A DNA stretch of 64,000 nt, taken from positions 13,116,760 through 13,180,759 of the forward strand of contig OY756969.1 of the NCBI GenBank assembly GCA_963580455.1. Direction: 5' to 3'. Position 1 is the stretch's first letter. The number at the start of each line of letters is the position of its first letter. Both the position numbers and the translations under genes were made by a program. Shown here piece by piece: positions 1 through 14,406 of the stretch. Under the pieces are notes generated by a model that did not search any database, was not told the DNA's origin, and was given only the letters and a program-made list of their open reading frames with translations. The stretch is from Euonymus europaeus. Lineage: Eukaryota; Streptophyta; Magnoliopsida; Celastrales; Celastraceae.

Positions 1-2394
1 ATCAAAGTTGCTCGGTGTACACTTTTATTGTTCTTCTATGTGAAATTTTACGACTATAAGCTTCCTAGATTATTTCGATGACAAAACACCGAGTTTCTAT
101 GACAAATGCACAAAATAGTTAAAAGCTCCTCCATAGAGAGAGTTGAGCAAATTTGGACCATCAAAGTTGCTCGGGATACACTTTTTACTGTTCTTCTATG
201 TCAAATTTTACGAGTATAAAACTTGCTAGATTATTTCTACGCCAAAACACAAACCTTCTATGAAAAATGGACAAAACTGTTAGAAGCACCTCCATAGAGA
301 GAGTTGACCAACTTTGGACCATCAAAGTTCCTAGGTGTACACTGTTTATTGTTCTTCTATGTGAAATTTTACGAGTATAAGCTTTATTTCGATGTCAAAA
401 CACCAATTTCTATGATAAATGGACAAAAGAGTTAAAAGCTCCTCCATAGAGAGAGTTGAGCAACTACGGACCATCAAAGTTGCTCGGGGTACACTTTTTA
501 CTGTTCTTTTATGTCAAATTTTTTGTGTATAGGCTTGTTAGATTATTTTGATGCCAAAACACCAACTTTCTATGACAAATGGATAAAACCGTTAAAAGCT
601 CCTATATAGAGAGAATTGAGCAACTTCGGACCATCAAAGTTTTTCGGTGTACACTTTTTATTGTTTTTATATGTGAAATTTTAGGAGTATAAGTTCTTAG
701 ATTATTTTGATGTCAAAACAGCAGATTTCTATGACAAATGGACAAAACAGTTAAAAGCTCCTCCATAGAGAGAGTTGAGCAACTTCGGACCATTAAAATT
801 GCTGCGGGTACACTTTTTATTGTTCTTCTATGTGAAATTTTATGAGTATAAACTTCTTAGATTATTTTGATGTCAAAACAGCAGGTTTCTAAGACAAATG
901 GACAAAACAGTTAAAAGCTCCTCCATAGAGAGAGTTGAGCAACTTCGGACCATTAAAGTTGCTGGGGGTACACTATTTATTGTTTTTCTATGTCAAATTC
1001 GACGTGTTTAAGCCTGCTAGATTATTTCGATGCCAAAACACCGATTTTCAATGACAAATGGACAAAACAGTTAAAAGCTCCTCCATAGAGAAAGTTGAGC
1101 AACTTCGGACCATGAAAGTTGCTCGGGGTACACTTTTTATTGTTCTTCTTTGTGAAATTTTATGAGTATAAAGCTTTCTGGATTATTTCGATGTCAAAAG
1201 AGCATGTTTCTATGACAAATGGATAAAACCGTTAAAGGCTCCTCCATAGAGAGAGTTGAGCAATTTCGGACCATCAAAGTTGCTCGGTGTACATTTTTAT
1301 TGTTCTTCTATGTGAAATTTTACGAGTATAAGCTTGCTAGATTATTTCGATGCCAAAACACCAACTTTCTATGACAAATGGACAAAATCGTTAAAAGCTC
1401 CTCCATAGAGAGAGTTGAGCAACTTCGGACCAATAAAGTTGCTCGGTGTACACTTTTTATTGTTCTTCTATGTGAAATTTTACGAGTATAAAACTTGCTA
1501 GATTATTTCGACGCCAAAACACAAACCTTCTATGAAAAATGGACAAAACTGTTAGAAGCAGCTCCATAGAGAGAGTTGACCAACTTTGGACCATCAAAGT
1601 TCCTAGGTGTACACTGTTTATTGTTCTTCTATGTGAATTTTTACGAGTATAAAGCTTCCTAGATTATTTCGATGTCAAAACACCAATTTCTATGATAAAT
1701 GGACAAAACAGTTAAAAGCTCCTCCATAGAGAGAGTTGAGCAACTACAAACCATCAAAGTTGCTCGGGGTACACTTTTTACTGTTCTTCTATGTCAAATT
1801 ATTTGTGTATAGGCTTGTTAGATTATTTGGATGCCAAAACGCCAACTTTTTAGGACAAATGGATAAAACCGTTAAAAGCTCCTATATAGAGAGAGTTGAG
1901 CAACTTCGGACCATCGAAATTGCTCGGTGTACGCTTTTTATTGTTCTTCTATGTCAAATTCAACAAGTATAAGCCTGCTTGATTATTTCGATGCCGAAAC
2001 ACCAATTTTCTGTGACAAATGGATAAAACCGTTAAAAGCACTTCCATAGAGAGAGTTGAGCAACTTCGAACCATCAAATTTGCTCGGTGTACACTTTTTA
2101 TTGTTCTTCTATGTCAAATTTTACAAGTAAAAAAACTTGCTAGATTATTCCGATTCCAAAACACAAGCTTTCTATGACAAATGGACAAAACCGTTAAAAG
2201 CTCTTCCATCGAGAGAGTTGAGAAACTTCGGACCTTCAAAGTTGCTGGGGGCACACTTTTTATTGTTCTTCTATGTCAAATTTTACGAGTATAAGCTTCC
2301 TAGATTTTTTCGATGTCAAAACAGGAAGTTTCTATGACAAATGAACAAAACTGTTAAAAGCTCATCCATAGAGATAGTTGAGCAACTTCGGACT
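1..2394 (+). repeat. HOR unit 1 (15-mer, 8-bp deletion)
   Basis: First visible copy of the 15-monomer unit, 2,394 bp in this phase. It is 8 bp shorter than its neighbours because AAGCTTCCTAGATTATTTC is reduced to AAGCTTTATTTC near 380-390. It shares GAGAGAATTGAG (about 605) and GTTAGATTATTTTG (about 536) with units 4 and 5, and not with units 2, 3, 6 and 7. The unit may continue an array to the left of the window. Confidence 0.9.
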
Positions 2395-4797
2395 ATCAAA
2401 GTTGCTCGGTGTACACTTTTATTGTTCTTCTATGTGAAATTTTACGACTATAAGCTTCCTAGATTATTTCGATGACAAAACACCGAGTTTCTATGACAAA
2501 TGCACAAAATAGTTAAAAGCTCCTCCATAGAGAGAGTTGAGCAAATTTGGACCATCAAAGTTGCTCGAGATACACTTTTTACTGTTCTTCTATGTCAAAT
2601 TTTACGAGTATAAAACTTGCTAGATTATTTCCACGCCAAAACACAAACCTTCTATGAAAAATGGACAAAACTGTTAGAAGCACCTCCATAGAGAGAGTTG
2701 ACCAACTTTGGACCATCAAAGTTCCTAGCTGTACACTGTTTATTGTTCTTCTATGTGAAATTTTACGAGTATAAGCTTCCTAGATTATTTCGATGTCAAA
2801 ACACCAATTTCTATGATAAATGGACAAAAGAGTTAAAAGCTCCTCCATAGAGAGAGTTGAGCAACTACGGACCATCAAAGTTGCTCGGGGTACACTTTTT
2901 ACTGTTCTTTTATGTCAAATTTTTTGTGTATAGGCTTGTTTGATTATTTTGATGCCAAAACACCAACTTTCTATGACAAATGGATAAAACCGTTAAAAGC
3001 TCCTATATAGAGAGAGTTGAGCAACTTCGGACCATCAAAGTTTCTCGGTGTACACTTTTTATTGTTTTTATATGTGAAATTTTAGGAGTATAAGCTTCTT
3101 AGATTATTTTGATGTCAAAACAGCAGATTTCTATGACAAATGGACAAAACAGTTAAAAGCTCCTCCATAGAGAGAGTTGAGCAACTTCGGACCATTAAAA
3201 TTGCTGGGGGTACACTTTTTATTGTTCTTCTATGTGAAATTTTATGAGTATAAACTTCTTAGATTATTTTGATGTCAAAACAGTAGGTTTCTAAGACAAA
3301 GGGACAAAACAGTTAAAAGCTCCTCCATAGAGAGAGTTGAGCAACTTCGGACCATTAAAGTTGCTGGGGGTACACTATTTATTGTTCTTCTATGTCAAAT
3401 TCGACGTGTTTAAGCCTGCTAGATTATTTCGATGCCAAAACACCGATTTTCAATGACAAATGGACAAAACAGTTAAAAGCTCCTCCATAGAGAGAGTTGA
3501 GCAACTTCGGACCATGAAAGTTGCTCGGGGTACACTTTTTACTGTTCTTCTACGTGAAATTTTATGAGTATAAAGCTTTCTGGATTATTTCGATGTCAAA
3601 AGAGCATGTTTCTATGACAAATGGATAAAACCGTTAAAGGCTCCTCCATAGAGAGAGTTGAGCAATTTCGGACCATCAAAGTTGCTCGGTGTACACTTTT
3701 TATTGTTCTTCTATGTGAAATTTTACGAGTATAAGCTTGCTAGATTATTTCGATGCCAAAACACCAACTTTCTATGACAAATGGACAAAATCGTTAAAAG
3801 CTCCTCCATAGAGAGAGTTGAGCAACTTCGGACCAATAAAGTTGCTCGGTGTACACTTTTTATTGTTCTTCTATGTGAAATTTTACGAGTATAAAACTTG
3901 CTAGATTATTTCGACGCCAAAACACAAACCTTCTATGAAAAATGGACAAAACTGTTAGAAGCAGCTCCATAGAGAGAGTTGACCAACTTTGGACCATCAA
4001 AGTTCCTAGGTGTACACTGTTTATTGTTCTTCTATGTGAATTTTTACGAGTATAAAGCTTCCTAGATTATTTCGATGTCAAAAGACCAATTTCTATGATA
4101 AATGGACAAAACAGTTAAAAGCTCCTCCATAGAGAGAGTTGAGCAACTACAAACCATCAAAGTTGCTCGGGGTACACTTTTTACTGTTCTTCTATGTCAA
4201 ATTCTTTGTGTATAGGCTTGTTAGATTATTTGGATGCCAAAACGCCAACTTTTTAGGACAAATGGATAAAACCGTTAAAAGCTCCTATATAGAGAGAGTT
4301 GAGCAACTTCGGACCATCGAAATTGCTCGGTGTACGCTTTTTATTGTTCTTCTATGTCAAATTCAACAAGTATAAGCCTGCTTGATTATTTCGATGCCGA
4401 AACACCAATTTTCTGTGACAAATGGATAAAACCGTTAAAAGCACTTCCATAGAGAGAGTTGAGCAACTTTGAACCATCAAATTTGCTCGGTGTACACTTT
4501 TTATTGTTCTTCTATGTCAAATTTTACAAGTAAAAAAACTTGCTAGATTATTCCGATTCCAAAACACAAGCTTTCTATGACAAATGGACAAAACCGTTAA
4601 AAGCTCTTCCATCGAGAGAGTTGAGAAACTTCGGACCTCCAAAGTTGCTGGGGGCACACTTTTTATTGTTCTTCTATGTCAAATTTTACGAGTATAAGCT
4701 TCCTAGATTTTTTCGATGTCAAAACAGGAAGTTTCTATGACAAATGAACAAAACTGTTAAAAGCTCCTCCATAGAGATAGTTGAGCAACTTCGGACT
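2395..4797 (+). repeat. HOR unit 2 (15-mer)
   Basis: Full 15-monomer unit of 2,403 bp. It carries the second subtype's variants: GTTTGATTATTTTG at about 2938 and GAGAGAGTTGAG after CTATATA at about 3008. It has TTGTTTTTATATG in the fifth monomer, as does unit 6. Confidence 0.9.
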
Positions 4798-7199
4798 ATC
4801 AAAGTTGCCCGGTGTACACTTTTATTGTTCTTCTATGTGAAATTTTACGACTATAAGCTTCCTAGATTATTTCGATGACAAAACACCGAGTTTCTATGAC
4901 AAATGCACAAAATAGTTAAAAGCTCCTCCATAGAGAGAGTTGAGCAAATTTGGACCATCAAAGTTGCTCGGGATACACTTTTTACTGTTCTTCTATGTCA
5001 AATTTTACGAGTATAAAACTTGCTAGATTATTTCTACGCCAAAACACAAACCTTCTATGAAAAATGGACAAAACTGTTAGAAGCACCTCCATAGAGAGAG
5101 TTGACCAACTTTGGACCATCAAAGTTCCTAGGTGTACACTGTTTATTGTTCTTCTATGTGAAATTTTACGAGTATAAGCTTCCTAGATTATTTCGATGTC
5201 AAAACACCAATTTCTATGATAAATGGACAAAAGAGTTAAAAGCTCCTCCATAGAGAGAGTTGAGCAACTACGGACCATCAAAGTTGCTCGGGGTACACTT
5301 TTTACTGTTCTTTTATGTCAAATTTTTTGTGTATAGGCTTGTTTGATTATTTTGATGCCAAAACACCAACTTTCTATGACAAATGGATAAAACCGTTAAA
5401 AGCTCCTATATAGAGAGAGTTGAGCAACTTCGGACCATCAAAGTTTCTCGGTGTACACTTTTTATTATTTTTATATGTGAAATTTTAGGAGTATAAGCTT
5501 CTTAGATTATTTTGATGTCAAAACAGCAGATTTCTATGACAAATGGACAAAACAGTTAAAAGCTCCTCCATAGAGAGAGTTGAGGAACTTCGGACCATTA
5601 AAATTGCTGGGGTACACTTTTTATTGTTCTTCTATGTGAAATTTTATGAGTATAAACTTCTTAGATTATTTTGATGTCAAAACAGCAGGTTTCTAAGACA
5701 AAGGGACAAAACAGTTAAAAGCTCCTCCATAGAGAGAGTTGAGCAACTTCGGACCATTAAAATTGCTGGGGGTACACTATTTATTGTTCTTCTATGTCAA
5801 ATTCGACGTGTTTAAGCCTGCTAGATTATTTCGATGCCAAAACACCGATTTTCAATGACAAATGGACAAAACAGTTAAAAGCTCCTCCATAGAGAGAGTT
5901 GAGCAACTTCGGACCATGAAAGTTGCTCGGGGTACACTTTTTACTGTTCTTCTACGTGAAATTTTATGAGTATAAAGCTTTCTGGATTATTTCGATGTCA
6001 AAAGAGCATGTTTCTATGACAAATGGATAAAACCGTTAAAGGCTCCTCCATAGAGAGAGTTGAGCAATTTCGGACCATCAAAGTTGCTCGGTGTACTCTT
6101 TTTATTGTTCTTCTATGTGAAATTTTACGAGTATAAGCTTGCTAGATTATTTCGATGCCAAAACACCAACTTTCTATGACAAATGGACAAAACCGTTAAA
6201 AGCTCCTCCATAGAGAGAGTTGAGCAACTTCGGACCAATAAAGTTGTTCGGTGTACACTTTTTATTGTTCTTCTATGTGAAATTTTACGAGTATAAAACT
6301 TGCTAGATTATTTCGACGCCAAAACACAAACCTTCTATGAAAAATGGACAAAACTGTTAGAAGCAGCTCCATAGAGAGAGTTGACCAACTTTGGACCATC
6401 AAAGTTCCTAGGTGTACACTGTTTATTGTTCTTCTATGTGAATTTTTACGAGTATAAAGCTTCCTAGATTATTTCGATGTCAAAACACCAATTTCTATGA
6501 TAAATGGACAAAACAGTTAAAAGCTCCTCCATAGAGAGAGTTGAGCAACTACAAACCATCAAAGTTGCTCGGGGTACACTTTTTACTGTTCTTCTATGTC
6601 AAATTCTTTGTGTATAGGCTTGTTAGATTATTTGGATGCCAAAACGCCAACTTTTTAGGACAAATGGATAAAACCGTTAAAAGCTCCTATATAGAGAGAG
6701 TTGAGCAACTTCGGACCATCGAAATTGCTCGGTGTACGCTTTTTATTGTTCTTCTATGTCAAATTCAACAAGTATAAGCCTGCTTGATTATTTCGATGCC
6801 GAAACACCAATTTTCTGTGACAAATGGATAAAACCGTTAAAAGCACTTCCATAGAGAGAGTTGAGCAACTTCGAACCATCAAATTTGCTCGGTGTACACT
6901 TTTTATTGTTCTTCTATGTCAAATTTTACAAGTAAAAAAACTTGCTAGATTATTCCGATTCCAAAACACAAGCTTTCTATGACAAATGGACAAAACCGTT
7001 AAAAGCTCTTCCATCGAGAGAGTTGAGAAACTTCGGACCTCCAAAGTTGCTGGGGGCACACTTTTTATTGTTCTTCTATGTCAAATTTTACGAGTATAAG
7101 CTTCCTAGATTTTTTCGATGTCAAAACAGGAAGTTTCTATGACAAATGAACAAAACTGTTAAAAGCTCCTCCATAGAGATAGTTGAGCAACTTCGGACT
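4798..7199 (+). repeat. HOR unit 3 (15-mer)
   Basis: Full 15-monomer unit of 2,402 bp. It shares private variants with unit 7: TTATTATTTTTATATG at about 5460, TTGAGGAAC at about 5580 and a one-base loss in GCTGGGGTAC at about 5607. This links units 3 and 7 by a common recent ancestor although three units lie between them. Confidence 0.9.
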
Positions 7200-9601
7200 A
7201 TCAAAGTTGCTCGGTGTACACTTTTATTGTTCTTCTATGTGAAATTTTACGACTATAAGCTTCCTAGATTATTTCGATGACAAAACACCGAGTTTCTATG
7301 ACAAATGCACAAAATAGTTAAAAGCTCCTCCATAGAGAGAGTTGAGCAAATTTGGACCATCAAAGTTGCTCGGGATACACTTTTTACTGTTCTTCTATGT
7401 CAAATTTTACGAGTATAAAACTTGCTAGATTATTTCTACGCCAAAACACAAACCTTCTATGAAAAATGGACAAAACTGTTAGAAGCACCTCCATAGAGAG
7501 AGTTGACCAACTTTGGACCATCAAAGTTCCTAGGTGTACACTGTTTATTGTTCTTCTATGTGAAATTTTACGAGTATAAGCTTCCTAGATTATTTCGATG
7601 TCAAAACACCAATTTCTATGATAAATGGACAAAAGAGTTAAAAGCTCCTCCATAGAGAGAGTTGAGCAACTACGGACCATCAAAGTTGCTCGGGGTACAC
7701 GTTTTACTGTTCTTTTATGTCAAATTTTTTGTGTATAGGCTTGTTAGATTATTTTGATGCCAAAACACCAACTTTCTATGACAAATGGATAAAACCGTTA
7801 AAAGCTCCTATATAGAGAGAATTGAGCAACTTCGGACCATCAAAGTTTCTCGGTGTACACTTTTTATTGTTTTTGTATGTGAAATTTTAGGAGTATAAGT
7901 TCTTAGATTATTTTGATGTCAAAACAGCAGATTTCTATGATAAATGGACAAAACAGTTAAAAGCTCCTCCATAGAGAGAGTTGAGCAACTTCGGACCATT
8001 AAAATTGCAGGGGGTACACTTTTTATTGTTCTTCTATGTGAAATTTTATGAGTATAAACTTCTTAGATTATTTTGATGTCAAAAGAGCATGTCTCTATGA
8101 CAAATGGATAAAACAGTTAAAAGCTCCTCCATAGAGAGAGTTGAGCAACTTCGTACCATTAAAGTTGCTGGGGGTACACTATTTATTGTTCTTCTATGTC
8201 AAATTTTACGAGTATAAGCTTGCTAGATTATTTCGATGCCGAAACACCGATTTTCAATGACAAATGGACAAAACAGTTAAAAGCTCCTCCATAGAGAGAG
8301 TTGAGCAACTTCGGACCATGAAAGTTGCTCGGGGTACACTTTTTACTGTTCTTCTACGTGAAATTTTATGAGTATAAAGCTTTCTGGATTATTTCGATGT
8401 CAAAAGAGCATGTTTCTATGACAAATGGATAAAACCGTTAAAGGCTCCTCCATAGAGAGAGTTGAGCAATTTCGGACCATCAAAGTTGCTCGGTGTACAC
8501 TTTTTATTGTTCTTCTATGTGAAATTTTACGAGTATAAGCTTGCTAGATTATTTCGATGCGAAAACACCAACTTTCTATGACAAATGGACAAAACCGTTA
8601 AAAGCTCCTCCATAGAGAGAGTTGAGCAACTTCGGACCAATAAAGTTGCTCGGTGTACACTTTTTATTGTTCTTCTATGTGAAATTTTACGAGTATAAAA
8701 CTTGCTAGATTATTTCGACGCCAAAACACAAACCTTCTATGAAAAATGGACAAAACTGTTAGAAGCAGCTCCATAGAGAGAGTTGACCAACTTTGGACCA
8801 TCAAAGTTCCTAGGTGTACACTGTTTATTGTTCTTCTATGTGAATTTTTACGAGTATAAAGCTTCCTAGATTATTTCGATGTCAAAACACCAATTTCTAT
8901 GATAAATGGACAAAACAGTTAAAAGCTCCTCCATAGAGAGAGTTGAGCAACTACAAACCATCAAAGTTGCTCGGGGTACACTTTTTACTGTTCTTCTATG
9001 TCAAATTCTTTGTGTATAGGCTTGTTAGATTATTTGGATGCCAAAACGCCAACTTTTTAGGACAAATGGATAAAACCGTTAAAAGCTCCTATATAGAGAG
9101 AGTTGAGCAACTTCGGACCATCGAAATTGCTCGGTGTACGCTTTTTATTGTTCTTCTATGTCAAATTCAACAAGTATAAGCCTGCTTGATTATTTCGATG
9201 CCGAAACACCAATTTTCTGTGACAAATGGATAAAACCGTTAAAAGCACTTCCATAGAGAGAGTTGAGCAACTTCGAACCATCAAATTTGCTCGGTGTACA
9301 CTTTTTATTGTTCTTCTATGTCAAATTTTACAAGTAACAAAACTTGCTAGATTATTCCGATTCCAAAACACAAGCTTTCTATGACAAATGGACAAAACCG
9401 TTAAAAGCTCTTCCATCGAGAGAGTTGAGAAACTTCGGACCTCCAAAGTTGCTGGGGGCACACTTTTTATTGTTCTTCTATGTCAAATTTTACGAGTATA
9501 AGCTTCCTAGATTTTTTCGATGTCAAAACAGGAAGTTTCTATGACAAATGAACAAAACTGTTAAAAGCTCCTCCATAGAGATAGTTGAGCAACTTCGGAC
9601 T
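7200..9601 (+). repeat. HOR unit 4 (15-mer, converted monomer)
   Basis: Full 15-monomer unit of 2,402 bp. It shares with unit 5 a set of variants absent elsewhere: ACACGTTTTACTG near 7697, TTTTTGTATGTG near 7870, TTGCAGGGGG near 8005 and a replaced segment at about 8081-8232. Units 4 and 5 look like products of one recent tandem copying of a whole unit. Confidence 0.9.
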
Positions 9602-12003
9602 ATCAAAGTTGCCCGGTGTACACTTTTATTGTTCTTCTATGTGAAATTTTACGACTATAAGCTTCCTAGATTATTTCGATGACAAAACACCGAGTTTCTA
9701 TGACAAATGCACAAAATAGTTAAAAGCTCCTCCATAGAGAGAGTTGAGCAAATTTGGACCATCAAAGTTGCTCGGGATACACTTTTTACTGTTCTTCTAT
9801 GTCAAATTTTACGAGTATAAAACTTGCTAGATTATTTCTACGCCAAAACACAAACCTTCTATGAAAAATGGACAAAACTGTTAGAAGCACCTCCATAGAG
9901 AGAGTTGACCAACTTTGGACCATCAAAGTTCCTAGGTGTACACTGTTTATTGTTCTTCTATGTGAAATTTTACGAGTATAAGCTTCCTAGATTATTTCGA
10001 TGTCAAAACACCAATTTCTATGATAAATGGACAAAAGAGTTAAAAGCTCCTCCATAGAGAGAGTTGAGCAACTACGGACCATCAAAGTTGCTCGGGGTAC
10101 ACGTTTTACTGTTCTTTTATGTCAAATTTTTTGTGTATAGGCTTGTTAGATTATTTTGATGCCAAAACACCAACTTTCTATGACAAATGGATAAAACCGT
10201 TAAAAGCTCCTATATAGAGAGAATTGAGCAACTTCGGACCATCAAAGTTTCTCGGTGTACACTTTTTATTGTTTTTGTATGTGAAATTTTAGGAGTATAA
10301 GTTCTTAGATTATTTTGATGTCAAAACAGCAGATTTCTATGATAAATGGACAAAACAGTTAAAAGCTCCTCCATAGAGAGAGTTGAGCAACTTCGGACCA
10401 TTAAAATTGCAGGGGGTACACTTTTTATTGTTCTTCTATGTGAAATTTTATGAGTATAAACTTCTTAGATTATTTTGATGTCAAAAGAGCATGTCTCTAT
10501 GACAAATGGATAAAACAGTTAAAAGCTCCTCCATAGAGAGAGTTGAGCAACTTCGTACCATTAAAGTTGCTGGGGGTACACTATTTATTGTTCTTCTATG
10601 TCAAATTTTACGAGTATAAGCTTGCTAGATTATTTCGATGCCGAAACACCGATTTTCAATGACAAATGGACAAAACAGTTAAAAGCTCCTCCATAGAGAG
10701 AGTTGAGCAACTTCGGACCATGAAAGTTGCTCGGGGTACACTTTTTACTGTTCTTCTACGTGAAATTTTATGAGTATAAAGCTTTCTGGATTATTTCGAT
10801 GTCAAAAGAGCATGTTTCTATGACAAATGGATAAAACCGTTAAAGGCTCCTCCATAGAGAGAGTTGAGCAATTTCGGACCATCAAAGTTGCTCGGTGTAC
10901 ACTTTTTATTGTTCTTCTATGTGAAATTTTACGAGTATAAGCTTGCTAGATTATTTCGATGCGAAAACACCAACTTTCTATGACAAATGGACAAAACCGT
11001 TAAAAGCTCCTCCATAGAGAGAGTTGAGCAACTTCGGACCAATAAAGTTGCTCGGTGTACACTTTTTATTGTTCTTCTATGTGAAATTTTACGAGTATAA
11101 AACTTGCTAGATTATTTCGACGCCAAAACACAAACCTTCTATGAAAAATGGACAAAACTGTTAGAAGCAGCTCCATAGAGAGAGTTGACCAACTTTGGAC
11201 CATCAAAGTTCCTAGGTGTACACTGTTTATTGTTCTTCTATGTGAATTTTTACGAGTATAAAGCTTCCTAGATTATTTCGATGTCAAAACACCAATTTCT
11301 ATGATAAATGGACAAAACAGTTAAAAGCTCCTCCATAGAGAGAGTTGAGCAACTACAAACCATCAAAGTTGCTCGGGGTACACTTTTTACTGTTCTTCTA
11401 TGTCAAATTCTTTGTGTATAGGCTTGTTAGATTATTTGGATGCCAAAACGCCAACTTTTTAGGACAAATGGATAAAACCGTTAAAAGCTCCTATATAGAG
11501 AGAGTTGAGCAACTTCGGACCATCGAAATTGCTCGGTGTACGCTTTTTATTGTTCTTCTATGTCAAATTCAACAAGTATAAGCCTGCTTGATTATTTCGA
11601 TGCCGAAACACCAATTTTCTGTGACAAATGGATAAAACCGTTAAAAGCACTTCCATAGAGAGAGTTGAGCAACTTCGAACCATCAAATTTGCTCGGTGTA
11701 CACTTTTTATTGTTCTTCTATGTCAAATTTTACAAGTAACAAAACTTGCTAGATTATTCCGATTCCAAAACACAAGCTTTCTATGACAAATGGACAAAAC
11801 CGTTAAAAGCTCTTCCATCGAGAGAGTTGAGAAACTTCGGACCTCCAAAGTTGCTGGGGGCACACTTTTTATTGTTCTTCTATGTCAAATTTTACGAGTA
11901 TAAGCTTCCTAGATTTTTTCGATGTCAAAACAGGAAGTTTCTATGACAAATGAACAAAACTGTTAAAAGCTCCTCCATAGAGATAGTTGAGCAACTTCGG
12001 ACT
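9602..12003 (+). repeat. HOR unit 5 (15-mer, near-copy of unit 4)
   Basis: Full 15-monomer unit of 2,402 bp, nearly identical to unit 4. All unit-4 private variants recur at the same internal positions, including the replaced segment at about 10483-10634. It differs at its first monomer, which has GTTGCCCGGTG where unit 4 has GTTGCTCGGTG. Confidence 0.9.
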
Positions 12004-14406
12004 ATCAAAGTTGCCCGGTGTACACTTTTATTGTTCTTCTATGTGAAATTTTACGACTATAAGCTTCCTAGATTATTTCGATGACAAAACACCGAGTTTC
12101 TATGACAAATGCACAAAATAGTTAAAAGCTCCTCCATAGAGAGAGTTGAGCAAATTTGGACCATCAAAGTTGCTCGGGATACACTTTTTACTGTTCTTCT
12201 ATGTCAAATTTTACGAGTATAAAACTTGCTAGATTATTTCTACGCCAAAACACAAACCTTCTATGAAAAATGGACAAAACTGTTAGAAGCACCTCCATAG
12301 AGAGAGTTGACCAACTTTGGACCATCAAAGTTCCTAGGTGTACACTGTTTATTGTTCTTCTATGTGAAATTTTACGAGTATAAGCTTCCTAGATTATTTC
12401 GATGTCAAAACACCAATTTCTATGATAAATGGACAAAAGAGTTAAAAGCTCCTCCATAGAGAGAGTTGAGCAACTACGGACCATCAAAGTTGCTCGGGGT
12501 ACACTTTTTACTGTTCTTTTATGTCAAATTTTTTGTGTATAGGCTTGTTTGATTATTTTGATGCCAAAACACCAACTTTCTATGACAAATGGATAAAACC
12601 GTTAAAAGCTCTTATATAGAGAGAGTTGAGCAACTTCGGACCATCAAAGTTTCTCGGTGTACACTTTTTATTGTTTTTATATGTGAAATTTTAGGAGTAT
12701 AAGCTTCTTAGTTTATTTTGATGTCAAAACAGCAGATTTCTATGACAAATGGACAAAACAGTTAAAAGCTCCTCCATAGAGAGAGTTGAGCAACTTCGGA
12801 CCATTAAAATTGCTGGGGGTACACTTTTTATTGTTCTTCTATGTGAAATTTTATGAGTATAAACTTCTTAGATTATTTTGATGTCAAAACAGCAGGTTTC
12901 TAAGACAAAGGGACAAAACAGTTAAAAGCTCCTCCATAGAGAGAGTTGAGCAACTTCGTACCATTAAAGTTGCTGGGGGTACACTATTTATTGTTCTTCT
13001 ATGTCAAATTCGACGTGTTTAAGCCTGCTAGATTATTTCGATGCCAAAACACCGATTTTCAATGACAAATGGACAAAACAGTTAAAAGCTCCTCCATAGA
13101 GAGAGTTGAGCAACTTCGGACCACGAAAGTTGCTCGGGGTACACTTTTTACTGTTCTTCTACGTGAAATTTTATGAGTATAAAGCTTTCTGGATTATTTC
13201 GATGTCAAAAGAGCATGTTTCTATGACAAATGGATAAAACCGTTAAAGGCTCCTCCATAGAGAGAGTTGAGCAATTTCGGACCATCAAAGTTGCTCGGTG
13301 TACACTTTTTATTGTTCTTCTATGTGAAATTTTACGAGTATAAGCTTGCTAGATTATTTCGATGCGAAAACACCAACTTTCTATGACAAATGGACAAAAC
13401 CGTTAAAAGCTCCTCCATAGAGAGAGTTGAGCAACTTCGGACCAATAAAGTTGCTCGGTGTACACTTTTTATTGTTCTTCTATGTGAAATTTTACGAGTA
13501 TAAAACTTGCTAGATTATTTCGACGCCAAAACACAAACCTTCTATGAAAAATGGACAAAACTGTTAGAAAGAGCTCCATAGAGAGAGTTGACCAACTTTG
13601 GACCATCAAAGTTCCTAGGTGTACACTGTTTATTGTTCTTCTATGTGAATTTTTACGAGTATAAAGCTTCCTAGATTATTTCGATGTCAAAACACCAATT
13701 TCTATGATAAATGGACAAAACAGTTAAAAGCTCCTCCATAGAGAGAGTTGAGCAACTACAAACCATCAAAGTTGCTCGGGGTACACTTTTTACTATTCTT
13801 CTATGTCAAATTCTTTGTGTATAGGCTTGTTAGATTATTTGGATGCCAAAACGCCAACTTTTTAGGACAAATGGATAAAACCGTTAAAAGCTCCTATATA
13901 GAGAGAGTTGAGCAACTTCGGACCATCGAAATTGCTCGGTGTACGCTTTTTATTGTTCTTCTATGTCAAATTCAACAAGTATAAGCCTGCTTGATTATTT
14001 CGATGCCGAAACACCAATTTTCTGTGACAAATGGATAAAACCGTTAAAAGCACTTCCATAGAGAGAGTTGAGCAACTTCGAACCATCAAATTTGCTCGGT
14101 GTACACTTTTTATTGTTCTTCTATGTCAAATTTTACAAGTAAAAAAACTTGCTAGATTATTCCGATTCCAAAACACAAGCTTTCTATGACAAATGGACAA
14201 AACCGTTAAAAGCTCTTCCATCGAGAGAGTTGAGAAACTTCGGACCTCCAAAGTTGCTGGGGGCACACTTTTTATTGTTCTTCTATGTCAAATTTTACGA
14301 GTATAAGCTTCCTAGATTTTTTCGATGTCAAAACAGGAAGTTTCTATGACAAATGAACAAAACTGTTAAAAGCTCCTCCATAGAGATAGTTGAGCAACTT
14401 CGGACT
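12004..14406 (+). repeat. HOR unit 6 (15-mer)
   Basis: Full 15-monomer unit of 2,403 bp of the same subtype as unit 2 (GTTTGATTATTTTG at about 12547). It has private changes, such as CTTATATAGAG at about 12611 and AGTTTATTTTG at about 12710. It also carries CTTCGTACC (about 12955), shared with units 4, 5 and 7, so its ancestry is mosaic. Confidence 0.9.

Noticed and set aside
1736..1972. A 78-codon open frame recurring once per HOR unit (also 4139, 6541, 8943, 11345, 13748, 16310 and 18393), and a 66-codon frame about 400 bp after it.
   Set aside because: A 160-bp monomer is not a multiple of three, so translation cycles through three monomer frames and ends at chance stops. The peptides are just translated satellite, have no recognisable domain, and recur only because the HOR recurs.
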